Notes: a model not told the origin generated them from the sequence alone. Positions 47,073 through 56,954 are shown, counted from the stretch's first letter. The stretch is 64,000 bases of DNA from Hanleya hanleyi (GCA_036873755.1 JAVTVY010020316.1:1-64000); one strand, 5' to 3'. A program made the numbers and translations.

Positions 47073-47340
47073 GTGGGCTCGTCCGAACCATCGTACGCGG
47101 TGCGGACCCTGACCTTGTACGCTGTCTGTGCGAGATCGGGTACAACCTGTTAAAAGGCAACGTACCACTGATTCCGGCTCAGAAGACCAAGTTGACCAAG
47201 CATAAGACAGGTCTCCGAACCCTAGTCCAGAAGCGAGTCTCTCAAACACAAAAGAAAAAGGTGTTACAGAAAGGCGGCTTTCTCGGGGCCATTCTTAGCA
47301 CCGTTGGTCGCTTCCGTGCTGGGTCCAGTATTGGGTGGAT
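47073..47340 (+). pseudogene. Conserved Polinton gene of unknown function, Polinton 1 copy
   Basis: Encodes a basic segment with LLKGNVPLIPAQKTKLTKHK and a VLQKGGFLGAIL C-terminal part. Both are typical of a small gene found before the proline-rich gene in Polintons of aquatic invertebrates. The codon that is a stop in Polinton 2 (near 59860) is CAG here. A single extra T near 47296 instead shifts the C-terminal ~20 codons and fuses the frame to the next gene. The 5' part is lost in the deletion junction. Confidence 0.7.
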
Positions 47341-47353
47341 TCTTCAGCCGACA

Positions 47354-48112
47354 ATGAATCACACGAAAAAAATGGTCCTCGTCGAACCACGGCTCCTTCA
47401 AAACCTCCAATCGCCCTACCCTGTCCCACCTACGGTGAAGACCATAAACACCCTCGATGAAGAGATGCAACAGATCTTACAAAGACCGGGATTAGGCGAC
47501 AGTGAGAAAGTACAACGGTACAATGAGAAGCTTCAACGGTACATGACATTCATGGACCAATACAAAACCCTTTCTACCCCAGCACCACCACCACCACCAC
47601 GCGACACACCGCCGACCTCAGCACCGCTCCAACTGCCGCCATTACCAGGGGTACCATCCACAGCCTCACACTGGGTCGAAGACGAAGTGCTGAAGAGTGT
47701 AACTGCATCGTTCAAGAAACAAGCTGACCTGGTATTACAACGGATGAAACAGAATTCTAACATGATTTGGAATGATAATGACTACTGGTACAGAATCAGG
47801 TGGTCCACGGTACCCACATGACGGATTTAGTGAATGACCTGATGCGTCAACGCAGGTGGAACACGGATCCGCGAGGATGGGAGGTCTTTACTCAAGGCTT
47901 GAAAGACATGCATATACCACAGGAATTGGTGGGAACCCCCAGCGCTGGGCCTGGATGCAGCGGACCCAGCAATCGCCGAGTGGCCCACTACCTTCTTGGG
48001 AAGCCGAGTGGGAACCGGAGTCACCCCTCAAAACACCACCACGACGGGTATCTTCTTTTCACGCCTTTAAAAAAACACCCTTGATCAAGACACCCACATC
48101 TCCAGAGCTGTG
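47354..48112 (+). pseudogene. Proline-rich conserved Polinton protein, Polinton 1 copy
   Basis: Homologue of the 259-codon gene at 59984. The start (TKKMVLVEPRLLQNLQSPYP) and the first ~145 codons are intact. A frameshift near 47785 and another near 47935 break the rest, which survives as short frames to 48112. The proline run is shorter (about 4 CCA) than in Polinton 2. Confidence 0.8.
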
Positions 48113-48215
48113 ACACGCAGCCAAGTCACCGCGACGAACACGACGCCGGACACAACCGCCCAAGGCCGGAAACACCTATTAAAACCAACAGCAGCAGCAG
48201 GATAGCTCAGTCGCT

Positions 48216-48936
48216 ATGTTTTACCTCACCCTACCCAGTAACAGTTCGCTGGATGTGTTTTCTGACAACACCTTGGCCAAGTACGTGACCCAGTTACCGC
48301 AACCGTTGCATTTACCTGGACGCTGGGAATGTGGCTTCGTGGATAAACAATACCCTTACTCGTGGTACAACGTGCGAGCCAATGAAGTGTAGTGCGAGGT
48401 GACCTACGAAGGCAAAGACACCCGACTCACCCTCCCCGAAGGCCAATACGATACTCCCAAGGGGTTCATGCAGTGGCTGACAAGACTGTTGCATTATAAG
48501 ACATGCGGGAGGTCACGAATGTTTCAAAACCCATCAAAACCTTTCCCTTCAAGAATCACGTGGACTTCGATTACAACGCACACAACGACAAGGCACACAT
48601 CATCCTCACCGCCAACGTGAGTGCCGTACTATCCTATCCTATCCTACAGCAAATGCTGGGTCTCACTCACTCGACCTACTCGGATGTGGTCGACAACCAC
48701 ATCGTGGGCAATATCAATACACCTCTGTTACGGGTGGTCCCCATTAAAAGACGTATGGAGATCAAGTTACCCACAGTTTCACCCACATGCTCCACCTACC
48801 CGTACGACAAACCGATATCAACACTATCACGGTGGATATAAGAGATGACACGGGACGACCGGTGGCATTAGAACGGGGAAAAGTGGTGCTGACACTTCAT
48901 TTTCGACAAGCACGTGCTCTCCACTTTGTAAAATGA
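48216..48936 (+). pseudogene. Penton (minor capsid) protein, Polinton 1 copy
   Basis: The start (MFYLTLPSNSSLDVFSDNTL) matches the gene at 60865. A TGG-to-TAG change near 48390, frameshifts near 48500 and 48640 and a deletion of about 75 bp break it. Its C-terminus is intact, ending at 48934-48936 in a TGA that overlaps the next ATG (ATGA). Polinton 2 has a premature stop in this C-terminal region. Confidence 0.8.
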
Positions 48937-49340
48937 AGGTGCCTTACGAGTGCGATGCACACAGTTATATGGACTATTATGCCCAACAGGCCGGAGGTGG
49001 CCTTCCGGTCTTTAGTGATGCACGCATGCAACAAGGACATGGGCAGGGAAACATACCCGGGAGCATCGTCACAACGTTCCTGCCCTTGGTGACCCGTAGG
49101 GTGAAAGCAATCGGCAAACAAGCGGTACGCAGTGCACTGCAAGTCGCCGGTGATGACTTGGGTGGTACGGTACCCAAAGAAGCATTGAAACGGCGGGCCA
49201 AAGAAAGAGCAGGAGGCGTCTTGGTGGCCAAAGCACAACGCACCGTAGGGAATAAAGGACCTGCACCACCGAGACCACGCTCCAGTCGACGACCGACCCA
49301 GCGACGACGCACATCGAAGACCCGTGATATTTTTTCTTAA
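48933..49340 (+). CDS. pX-like core/membrane-active protein, Polinton 1 copy
   Basis: 135 codons, open. It has MDYYAQQAGGGLPVFSDARM near the start, then a GQGNIPGSIV segment, an amphipathic middle (VTRRVKAIGKQAVRSALQVA) and an Arg-rich tail (RRPTQRRRTSK). This is the Polinton/adintovirus protein compared with adenovirus pX. ATG at 48933 overlaps the penton stop. The loss of RGHGLGN-type conserved residues (here QGHGQGN) suggests relaxed selection even though the frame is open. Confidence 0.7.
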   Translation: MKVPYECDAHSYMDYYAQQAGGGLPVFSDARMQQGHGQGNIPGSIVTTFLPLVTRRVKAIGKQAVRSALQVAGDDLGGTVPKEALKRRAKERAGGVLVAKAQRTVGNKGPAPPRPRSSRRPTQRRRTSKTRDIFS

Positions 49341-49342
49341 AC

Positions 49343-49832
49343 ATGTCCTTAATCCACGCAGAGTCCTGCTCCTCCACCAACAGTGAATTTGATTTGTGGA
49401 CCGTCCCGACCACGCAGATCAGTGCCGAACAAAGATTATGGGTGGAGCATCTCCCGCTCTCCAGCATCAACGAAACAGGACCCATCGAGTTCACCACCAG
49501 TAATGCGGATACGGCCTATGTGGATTTAGCTCATACATACTTGTATGTGAAAGCCAAGGTCGTCAATGGGGATGGCTCCAGAATCGTCGACCAAGCAACG
49601 GTGGGCCAGACGAATCTCTGGCTGCACTCTTTGTTTCAACAGGTGGATATTTTTCTCAGCGACAAACTCATCGGTGACTCGACCAACATGTACCCGAGAC
49701 GCTGTTGTCGTATGGACGAGAGGCTAAAAATCTCAGCTGACAATCGTTTTATTATACCAGGATACAGCCGAACACGTGGGCGTAGAGAATGACAATGCGG
49801 GACATAACAAACGGAAGCCTTTTACCGCGAGC
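49343..49832 (+). pseudogene. Major capsid protein, N-terminal fragment, Polinton 1 copy
   Basis: About 115 codons match the double jelly-roll capsid protein at 62061 (HAESCSSTNSEFDLW, DTAYVDLAHTYLYVKAK, LHSLFQQVDIFLSDKL). Small indels shift the frame near 49700. Near 49830 an ~800-bp deletion with CAGA-type microhomology joins it to the protease. More than two thirds of the capsid gene is missing. Confidence 0.85.
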
Positions 49833-50278
49833 AGACCAGATAACCACCGTGTTGGAGGATGACCCAGAGACACGTATGGTCTTTCAAGGGGTGTTCGCCC
49901 GAGATGTTTTCCCATTAGACCGTATGTATCCTGCTTACACGGACCCGATGGATCGGCCATTGGGTGGTCGTGTACTTGACAAAACAGCAGGACGAATGCT
50001 TTGACCCGTACGGCCTGTCACCCCTCCATCCCGATTTAACAGACTTCATGAATCAAGGCACAGAGACGTGATGTTGGAACAGTCAAACGTTTCAAATCCT
50101 GACCAGTAGCGTGTGCGGACAATATTGCTTGTTTTACCTGTACCATCGATGCCGAGGAAGAACCTTATCTACCATCGTACAGATGTTTGACGAGTACCCC
50201 AAGGCCGAGGACCGCGATGTACTCGTATATGACTGGGCCGCCCATCATTTCAATGTACAAGCCCCGTTCTGGGCTTAA
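49833..50278 (+). pseudogene. Adenain-like protease, Polinton 1 copy
   Basis: Matches the gene at 63366 from its sixth codon. Small deletions near 49950 and 49965 shift the frame before the His region, and further changes alter the Gln region. The Cys region (VCGQYCLFYLYHR) survives. The C-terminus is intact and ends with FWA and TAA at 50276-50278, which shows where the protein normally stops; Polinton 2 has lost this stop by a one-base deletion. Confidence 0.8.
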
Positions 50279-50390
50279 GTTCTTTCAATGTACAAGCCCC
50301 CTGTTCTGAGCTTAAGTTTTCAAGCCCCCTGTTCTGAGCTTCAGTTCTTTCAATGTACAAGTCCCCTGTTCTGGGCGTCAGTTGTCACGT
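50247..50390 (+). repeat. ~36-bp tandem repeat at the protease 3' end
   Basis: Three to four units of 'ttctttcaatgtacaagcccc…tgttctgggctt' overlap the last protease codons and continue downstream. Polinton 2 has the same array at 63808-63955, so it is an old feature of the family. Confidence 0.8.
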
Positions 50391-50959
50391 GGTTGTTCTC
50401 ACGTTGTTGCTGTTAGTTATTCTTGAATAAAAAACAAAATTAGATCTCACAAAAAAAACCCTGTGTTTTCTATATGAGCATAATGCATGAAACTGGCGTT
50501 GAACACCGTATTAGCCAATCAGTGGCCTAGAATGGAGCCAAAGGTAACCCATCCATGTCCAGAAAACATTACCCGGGTGTACAAGAACCCGGATGTAGGC
50601 GCGGGCTTAGGCGAAAGCATACTAGTACTCGGATGTAGGCGCAGACGTGAGCGAAATTCTACTACCCGTCCATTGGTTCTATTATCTATCGCTCATTGGC
50701 TCTTTTTCTCGACCGCTGATTGGTGCAAGTGGAACTTCACATCCTTCCCAGGTTAATTTACAATCTCCTTTTTGCGTTCAAGCTCTGTATATCGATGCCG
50801 CAACATTGTTGCCGAACATTGCCGAAAGGGAGGGAGACCTGTTGACCTGGATGTGACCTTTTGACCTTTTGACCCGAAATTCACCCGCGCACTTCCGGAT
50901 AACCCGCGCGCGCGCGTCCACCCGGATAACCCGCGCACGCTGCGGCCGGGGCGGGCCGT
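50391..50959. other. Spacer between protease and right TIR, with a poly(A) signal
   Basis: AATAAA at 50426-50431 is suitably placed for 3'-end formation of the rightmost transcripts. The rest contains 'cggatgtaggcgc…gtgagcgaaattct' repeats and CG-rich runs. No gene was seen. Confidence 0.5.
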
Positions 50960-52205
50960 CTAGGAAAAACTCGGATGTTGAAAATCCGGACCCTACGTCT
51001 AAGGGAAAATTGGAACTCTTCTGTGTTCAGAGGTAGTTTTTGTAAAACCGGAAGTGACGTCTGTGCGAACAGCCCACACCGTCCAATCCCAAACACGGAC
51101 CCGTAGTGGTTGGTCAAACACACTGCCACGCACCCCCAAAATGCCTGCTTTCTATACTACGGCCAGACTGCGCATGCGCAGACTCTTGAACACGGACGAA
51201 CCATTAGTACAGTCAGATGCTCCTCCACGAGAGCTTCAAAATAAGACCTCAGACGACACCATCGGACCACTAGGGGCTCACCTAGACCCCAAAATGTATA
51301 TTTCCATACCCTTTTCCCACAATTCCTGCTTGCGCATGCGCAGAATAACGTCAATGCCACGTCACACCCATTCCCTCGGATGCTCCTTCACCAATGCTTC
51401 ACATTGATACCTCATACGACTCCATCGGACCACTAGGGGCTCACCTAGACCCCAAAATGTATATTTCCATACCCTTTTCCCACAATTCCTGCTTGCGCAT
51501 GCGCAGAATAACGTCAGTGTCACGTCACACCCATTCCCTCGGATGCTCCTTCACGAATGCTTCACATTGATACCTCATACGACTCCATCGGACCAATAGG
51601 GGCACACCTAGACCCCAAAACGTCTATTTCCATACTCTTTGTCTAATGGCCATGCGCAGTATGGCGTCAGGTCCACGTCACACTCATTCACTCGGATGCT
51701 CCATCACGAATGGTTTACATTGATACCTCATACGACTCCATCGGACCAATAGTGGCCCACCCAGACCCCACAAACGTCTATTTCCATACACTTTGTCTAC
51801 TGCGCATGCGCAGAATGACGTCAGTTCCACGTCACACCCATCTTGTCGGATGCCCCTTCGCGAATACTTCACTTTGACACCTCACTCGATCCAATCGGTA
51901 CACTAGGGACCCCTCTCGCCCCTGAAGATTGCCGGAGAATTTGGGACCACTTTCTGTCCGCGGAGACAGACCGCAACACCACCAGACCGCATCACCGCGG
52001 AGGAATACACACACCCGATTCACGTAGACCGGAAGTGACGTCATACATGACGTCACACTTGCGCAGACCACTCCTGCGCACACCGCCACATGATCGCTAC
52101 AAAATCGTCATACCTGCGCACAACACTCCCGCGCACACCCACTCCACAATTCCTGCGCATGCGCAGTGACGAGCCAGTGAGTCGAAATCACGGCTCCCTA
52201 CTACT
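50960..52205 (-). repeat. Polinton 1 right terminal inverted repeat
   Basis: Reverse complement of 41350-42310, ending GGCTCCCTACTACT. Subrepeats of about 190 bp near 51290-51790 ('ctaggggctcacctagaccccaaa' type, 'ttcacattgatacctcatacgactcc' type) are amplified relative to the left copy. Confidence 0.85.
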
Positions 52206-52211
52206 ATCGTG
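52206..52211 (+). repeat. Polinton 1 target-site duplication, right
   Basis: ATCGTG, identical to 41344-41349. Confidence 0.9.
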
Positions 52212-52900
52212 AAACACTCGTGAGGGAGCATCCGACTGGATGAATGTGACGTGGAACTGACGACATTCCGCGCATGCGCAGTAAAAACGTGGCATGGAAA
52301 TGGACGTTTTGGAGTCGAGGTGGACCATTATTGGTCTGAATGGGTCGTGGGAGGTGTCAAATTCAAGCGCTCCTCCAGGTCGATCAAGTCATGGGAGGAT
52401 GCATGGAAAATTATGATTGGGGTTGAACATATAAAAAGCGGAACACGGGCCCTTAATGCCCTTAAAATAGAGAAAACCCTTATCAGGTCTAGAGGGGCTA
52501 ATATCGGTCCCCGACGGTTCGGGGCCTGCCGAGAAAGGTAGGGTGAGTTGGTGGGTGTATATAAATTGAGGATTGGGGTTGAACATATAAAAAGCGGAAC
52601 ACGGACTACCCCTAAAATATGGAAAACCCCCTATCAACCAGATCTAGAGGGGCTAATATCACTTCCTGGCGGATCGGGGCCTGATATATAAAATTAGGGT
52701 TGGGTTTAAACATATAAAAATCGGAACACGGACTTTACCCCTAAAATAGGGGAAACTCCTATCAACCAGGCCTACAGGGGCTAATATGGCATCCCGGCGG
52801 ATCGGGACCCGAGAGAGGCATGTAAAACTAGGATTGGGTTTGAACATATAAAAAGCGGAACACGGACTTTACACCATGGAGACCATGGAGAATCATGGAT
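52212..52900. repeat. Continuation of the older Polinton terminal repeat and a ~130-bp tandem array
   Basis: 52212-52330 continues the repeat unit interrupted by Polinton 1. From 52420 to 52890 about 3.5 units of 126-152 bp follow, each with 'gaacatataaaaagcggaacacgg' and 'ctagaggggctaatat'. Related 'cggaacacggactttat' words recur at 54150 and 54300 inside Polinton 2. Confidence 0.7.
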
Positions 52901-53001
52901 GTTTTGAGGTCCAATAGTGGTAGGAATGGGGCGAAAAAACTCCACCTAGGACCAGGGGGATTCCACTTCTCTTGTTGTATGGTCATATCTCCTCCAGTAC
53001 A

Positions 53002-53400
53002 TCATACCCACGCTGGGGGAGCCGCGGTGGGTATGTTTGCAATTCTCGTAGGCTCTTGTCCAATCAGAAGCCGTCGTTTGAGAAAGTTCTGTCTTCGCAG
53101 ATTGCGATGATGAGACCCTTTGGTGAATAGGTCGGCGATTTTCGAATTGTCCTTCGCCGCACTCATCAGGTCATCGAGCATTACCACGTTGGTCTCCTCG
53201 GGATCGAAGTAATACGGTTCGTCTCTGTCGGGAGGAATTCCTGGGGCGAAACCCACATTGTAAAATCGCGTAGTTTCGTACGCGGGCTGCCATTGGCTAT
53301 AACACCATACAACGTGTGTCGGAGCTGGGGTTGCCACACCTTCCTCTAAGAACTTCATCACCCAGGACGTCTTTCCACATCTCGCAGGGCCATCACCTAG
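53002..53400 (-). pseudogene. Packaging ATPase fragment of a different Polinton
   Basis: On the minus strand a P-loop (GPARCGKTSW) is followed by PTHVVWCYSQWQPAYETTRF, aligning with VVWCYGEWQEAYAAM of the Polinton 2 ATPase, and by a Walker B block VVMLDDLMSAAKDNSKIADLF. Sequence identity to the Polinton 2 ATPase is clearly lower, so it belongs to another subfamily. It stops after a KGSHHRNL block, where the Polinton 2 protein continues for about 80 more residues. It is a relic. Confidence 0.75.
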
Positions 53401-53697
53401 ATTCCAGTCTAATTAAAGCTTTCCGTCGGTTAACAGAGGATTTGAGGATTTTAACTTGAAGTTCATTTGCACCATATTTCATGGCCATAGTTCTTAGTCA
53501 TACCAGTTCTTGTGTGAGAATAGCCTGGTTTGTCAGCATTTTTGTCAGAGTAATCATTTTGCATTTCAACGTTTTAGGCACCACTTAGTGTATGAAGTTT
53601 AAATATAGATTTTGGGGATGAACGATTGAGACGGTGGGGATATGCATTTTTTCTGGCAACTGCATTGTGAGATATGTGAAGATCCACCTGCATATAT
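53401..53697. other. Unassigned sequence upstream of the older ATPase fragment
   Basis: AT-rich, no motif recognised. It is the left flank of Polinton 2. Confidence 0.4.
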
Positions 53698-53703
53698 GAG
53701 CTG
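53698..53703 (+). repeat. Predicted Polinton 2 target-site duplication, left
   Basis: GAGCTG directly precedes AGTAGTAGGG, the same ten bases that start Polinton 1. The partner copy would lie beyond the right edge. Confidence 0.6.
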
Positions 53704-55620
53704 AGTAGTAGGGTCTACCACTTTCGACTCACATTTCACCCGGATGTAAAAATGACGTCACAACTTCCGATGGTGGCGCCATCTGTACACTTTGGATGCA
53801 AGGGAGACAACTCGAACAGATCAAGGCATGTACTGACCTGTCTAGGCTATAGTTCAGGAATACCTAAATAGACGTTTTGTGACCTAGGGGAGCCCCTAGT
53901 GGACCGATGGGGTCGAGTGAGGTATCCAGTGAAGCATTCGTGAAGGGGCATCTGATGGGCTGGGTGTGGGGTTGAAATTTCGGCATTCTGCGCATGCGCG
54001 GTTGCCAAAGGGTATGAAAATAGACGTTTTGGGAGCTAGGGGAGCCCCTAATGGGCCGATGGAGTTGTATGAGGTATCAAGGTAAAGCCTATGTGAAAGA
54101 GCATCCAGTCATGGGTGGGTGCATGTAAAATTGTTCCTGAAAAAAAAAACGGAACACGGACTTTATCGAAAAATTCGGGAAAATGGCTATGTGGGGTATG
54201 GGGGTATATAGGTCGCCGGGCTTAACGGGGCTTGCCTATCAATAGAGTTATCTTCCCCTAGTTCCATGGTGGGTGTATGTAACATTTTTCCTGAAAAAAT
54301 ACGGAACACGGACTTTATCCTAAATTACGGGAAAATGCCTATATGGGGTATGGGGGGTATAGGACCATCCTGGGAAACCTACTTCTCGACATTTGCGGTA
54401 TAGGTTGTGGGGTCTCGTTTTCTTAGTCATTTAGAACACGATAGGAAGTGTCCCGGAGCGAAACGGTGAAATTTTTGGAAAAAAGTCAACGAGACCCATA
54501 TAGACCTATATAGTTCCATACTGGGGGTATAGGACCGATGTTTGTCCCACTGGGAAACCTACTTCTATACATTTGCGGTAGGGTTGTTTTGATTTGTTTT
54601 CTTAGTCTCGTCATTTAGAACACGATAGGAAGTGTCCCGGCACGAATCGGTGAAATTTTTGAAAAAAATCACCGAGACCCATATAGACCTATATATGGTC
54701 GTCACTACCTCTGGTCTATAGTGACGTCGATATATAGGCCCATACTGGGGTATAGGACCGATGTTTGTCCCACTGGGAAACCTACTTCTATACATTTGCG
54801 GTAGGGTTGTTTGGATTTGTTTTCTTAGTCTCGTCATTTAGATCACGATAGGAAGTGTCCCGGCACGAAACGGTGAAATGTTTGAAAAAAGTTACCGAGG
54901 CCTGGGTAGGCTCATATAGACCCATATACTGGGATATATGCCGAATGTATGTATAAATCCATACGGGGTGGACATGTTGGAGCCTAGGTGAGTCCCTGGT
55001 GGTCCGATGGGGTCGAGTGAGGTCTTGTTTTGAAGGTCTCATGCAGGAGCACTTGATTACACTAATGGTTCGTTCGTTGTCAATACTCTGCGCATGCAGT
55101 ACTACATTCCGTAGTATAGAAAGCAGGCATTTTGGGGGGGTTGTGTGTGGGTGTGTTTGGGTTAGAGATGGGCTATTCACGGTTCGAATGGGTCGTGTGA
55201 GGTATTCATGTGAAGCCTATGTGAGGGAGTCTCTGATGGCGTGGATGTGGGGTTGACATAGGGTCATTCTGCGCATGCGCGGTAGCCCAAGGGTATGGAC
55301 ATAGACGTTTTTGGGGTCTAGGCGAGCCCTATTGACCTTTGACCTCAGAAATTTGCATATGACGTCACTTCCGGTTTGGGTGAATGAGGCGTGACCTTTG
55401 GACATGTCCAGACTTTGTCATGTGTTTGTCATGTACTGCGGTTGCGCAAGTGTGTGTGACGTCACTTCCGGTTTGGGTGAATTCACCTGGATGTAAAAAT
55501 GACGCCACTTCCGGTTTGGGTGAATGCTCAAACACTACCGCCAACTTTCCCGGCCCGCACCCCGGCCCGCACCGGCTCGGCCCGCCCCGGCCGCAACGAG
55601 CGCGCGCGCGGGTTATGTGA
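53704..55620 (+). repeat. Polinton 2 left terminal region with nested tandem arrays
   Basis: Carries the same type of subrepeats as the Polinton 1 TIR (53876-54110, 54960-55340). Between them lie two 'cggaacacggactttat' units (54150, 54300) and three units of 170-235 bp at 54358-54950 with 'cgataggaagtgtcccgg' and 'gggaaacctacttct'. 'cacttccggtttgggtgaat' recurs at 55368, 55461 and 55506. The inner limit of the inverted repeat cannot be set without the right end. Confidence 0.65.
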
Positions 55621-55757
55621 CCTTTGGACATGCCCAGACTTGTCTGACCGCCATTGTTGGAAAATGGCGGCTAATGGCGACTAATGGCTTAAGGTGACCG
55701 CCATTGTGGGAAAATGGCGGATAATGGCGGATAATGGCGGAAGGTGAACGCCATTGT
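55621..55757. repeat. 'gaccgccattgtgggaaaatggcgg' tandem repeat
   Basis: About three units of 45-55 bp, each an imperfect palindrome (cgccatt…aatggcg). It sits where Polinton 1 has its PolB gene and may mark the PolB deletion. Confidence 0.65.
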
Positions 55758-55930
55758 GGAAAACCCCCACAGACAGGGAAGTACATGCATTTCTATGATG
55801 TTCACGCATAATAAAAGGATTGATCTGTAATCTGTGTTGTTGTTGTTGCTCTCTTTTTTGGACTAACCCATCAGAATAGTACGTATCACGGACTACACCC
55901 GACGTCTAGGCGCGCATGTGTGACATGGTC

Positions 55931-55937
55931 TATAAAA
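55931..55937 (+). promoter_or_regulatory. TATA box, first gene of Polinton 2
   Basis: TATAAAA, 53 bp before ATG 55984, in a context conserved with Polinton 1. Confidence 0.6.
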
Positions 55938-55983
55938 CACGTCTCTCTGGATCCTACACCTTCATTTCTACGGTTGTAGAGCC

Positions 55984-56310
55984 ATGACGGAGATCCAGCC
56001 CTATGCGACTCGCATTTTACAGCATGCCACCGTGGTGAATTCACTCACGGGTTATCGAGCAGTGGTCCGGTCCATGTTTGCAGATGGCGACGACAACGAG
56101 GGGCGACGCCAGATCCTGAACGAGTTCACAGAAGCGGTCCTCGACAGAGTGCACTCGATGGAGAGGTGTGCCATCACTCGCCACTACTGGACTATGACAG
56201 CCATCCTTGATGCTCGGGCTATGGACCAGGAGTGCTCACGCCGGAACCAGCGACGGCTGGTTGGCCTCACAATAGTCTGTGCCCTATTGACCCTGGCGCT
56301 GTGGTATTGA
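55984..56310 (+). CDS. Small tail-anchored membrane protein, function unknown
   Basis: 108 codons. The N-terminal ~85 residues are charged and look helical (RRQILNEFTEAVLDRVHSME). The C-terminus is an 18-residue hydrophobic segment (RLVGLTIVCALLTLALWY) preceded by a basic RRNQRR. This layout suggests a tail-anchored protein with its bulk in the cytosol. I do not recognise a family. A homologue lies at 44616 in Polinton 1, so it is part of the element's gene set. It has its own TATA box and is followed 9 bp later by the next TATA box. Differences between the copies are mostly point changes plus indels in the Polinton 1 copy. It could be involved in virion assembly at membranes, but that is speculation. 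Confidence 0.65.
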   Translation: MTEIQPYATRILQHATVVNSLTGYRAVVRSMFADGDDNEGRRQILNEFTEAVLDRVHSMERCAITRHYWTMTAILDARAMDQECSRRNQRRLVGLTIVCALLTLALWY

Positions 56311-56319
56311 CAGTGGGAC

Positions 56320-56327
56320 TATAAATA
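56320..56327 (+). promoter_or_regulatory. TATA box, first paralogue gene
   Basis: TATAAATA followed by CGAGGGTCAG, 58 bp before ATG 56378. Confidence 0.6.
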
Positions 56328-56377
56328 CGAGGGTCAGACAGAGTGTGCGTCATTCAACGATCGTCATTGGATCAAGC

Positions 56378-56803
56378 ATGTCACCCGTCCTACGAGCCAT
56401 CCTGCCCCTTACACCCCGGGTGGGGTTACACGTCTATGAAGATAAAGTCACCCTCGTGGAAGACCGTGGAGATGTTTGCTGGTCGCCCGCTGAGACCGTA
56501 TCGAATACGGTTATGCTACACCGTGACGGCTGGACCAAATTTAAACGGGTGTTGAGCGGCGAGCTCGCTGGACACGTCATCCACATAGACAATGCCATCT
56601 ACGTATACCGTGGACCCTTCTTCCCACGCCTGGGCCGCTACCAAGACCCTACGCGAAGCTTCACCCTAGACCTCGATCTGTGGACAGCCTTCGAGAAAGT
56701 GGTGCCTGTCGTGGACAAGCTGTTTACACCGGACGAGCGGTCATCAGACGAGTTGGAGTGGGCTCGTACCCTGAGAGAAGCGGCGGCAGAACCCAATGAA
56801 TAA
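56378..56803 (+). CDS. Paralogue 1, possible PC4-like fold, function unknown
   Basis: 141 codons from the first ATG after the TATA box; an upstream GTG in frame is not used as a start. It shares with the next gene GWTKFKRVLSGEL-x-G, an RGPFF block, an F-T-L-x-x-x-L-W-x-A motif and RSSDELEW near the end, so the two are tandem paralogues. 'LHVY-D-KV … L-x-R-D/E-G-W-x-K-F-K-R-V-L' resembles the strand-strand-helix core of PC4-type single-strand DNA-binding proteins (LS-x-x-x-W-x-x-L-K), and the second half repeats that pattern. This is a motif-level inference. A single-strand binding or transcription-factor role would suit a self-replicating element. The Polinton 1 homologue is split by a transposon. 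Confidence 0.6.
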   Translation: MSPVLRAILPLTPRVGLHVYEDKVTLVEDRGDVCWSPAETVSNTVMLHRDGWTKFKRVLSGELAGHVIHIDNAIYVYRGPFFPRLGRYQDPTRSFTLDLDLWTAFEKVVPVVDKLFTPDERSSDELEWARTLREAAAEPNE

Positions 56804-56907
56804 CTGTCTAGCCATGAACCAGACGACGATGCCATTGATTACCCGGCTAGACATCAGTCAGCCCAGTGACATGACCACCTGATCCTTTGATCTCACGGGG
56901 TTCTCCC

Positions 56908-56915
56908 TATAAATA
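56908..56915 (+). promoter_or_regulatory. TATA box, second paralogue gene
   Basis: TATAAATA followed by CGAGAGACAG, 47 bp before ATG 56955. The extended word TATAAATACGAG is shared with the box at 56320. Confidence 0.65.
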
Positions 56916-56954
56916 CGAGAGACAGTCAAATCTGGTTCCATTCACGTACTGACC

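Larger units (their letters stand above)
45100..47075 (+). pseudogene. First paralogue gene, split by a transposon insertion
   Basis: The first ~11 codons (ATG at 45100) correspond to the start of the gene at 56378. A 1.6-kb element interrupts after codon 11, and the gene resumes at 46731. The rest keeps GWTKFKRVLSGELDGN and RGPFFPRLGRYQDPTRGF. An 18-nt deletion removes the region equivalent to 56469-56486. Its 3' end is fused to the gene that lies after the ATPase in Polinton 2. Confidence 0.75.
41350..52205 (+). mobile_element. Polinton 1 (Maverick), complete ends, internally deleted
   Basis: A 10,856-bp element with long terminal inverted repeats and a 6-bp target duplication. Gene order: minus-strand PolB N-terminal remnant, then plus-strand homologues of the Polinton 2 genes. 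Compared with Polinton 2, a ~2.95-kb block containing the second paralogue, integrase, mucin-like gene and ATPase is missing (junction near 47070). A second deletion fuses the MCP start to the protease (junction near 49830). A 1.6-kb Harbinger-like element splits an early gene. It cannot be autonomous. Confidence 0.9.
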
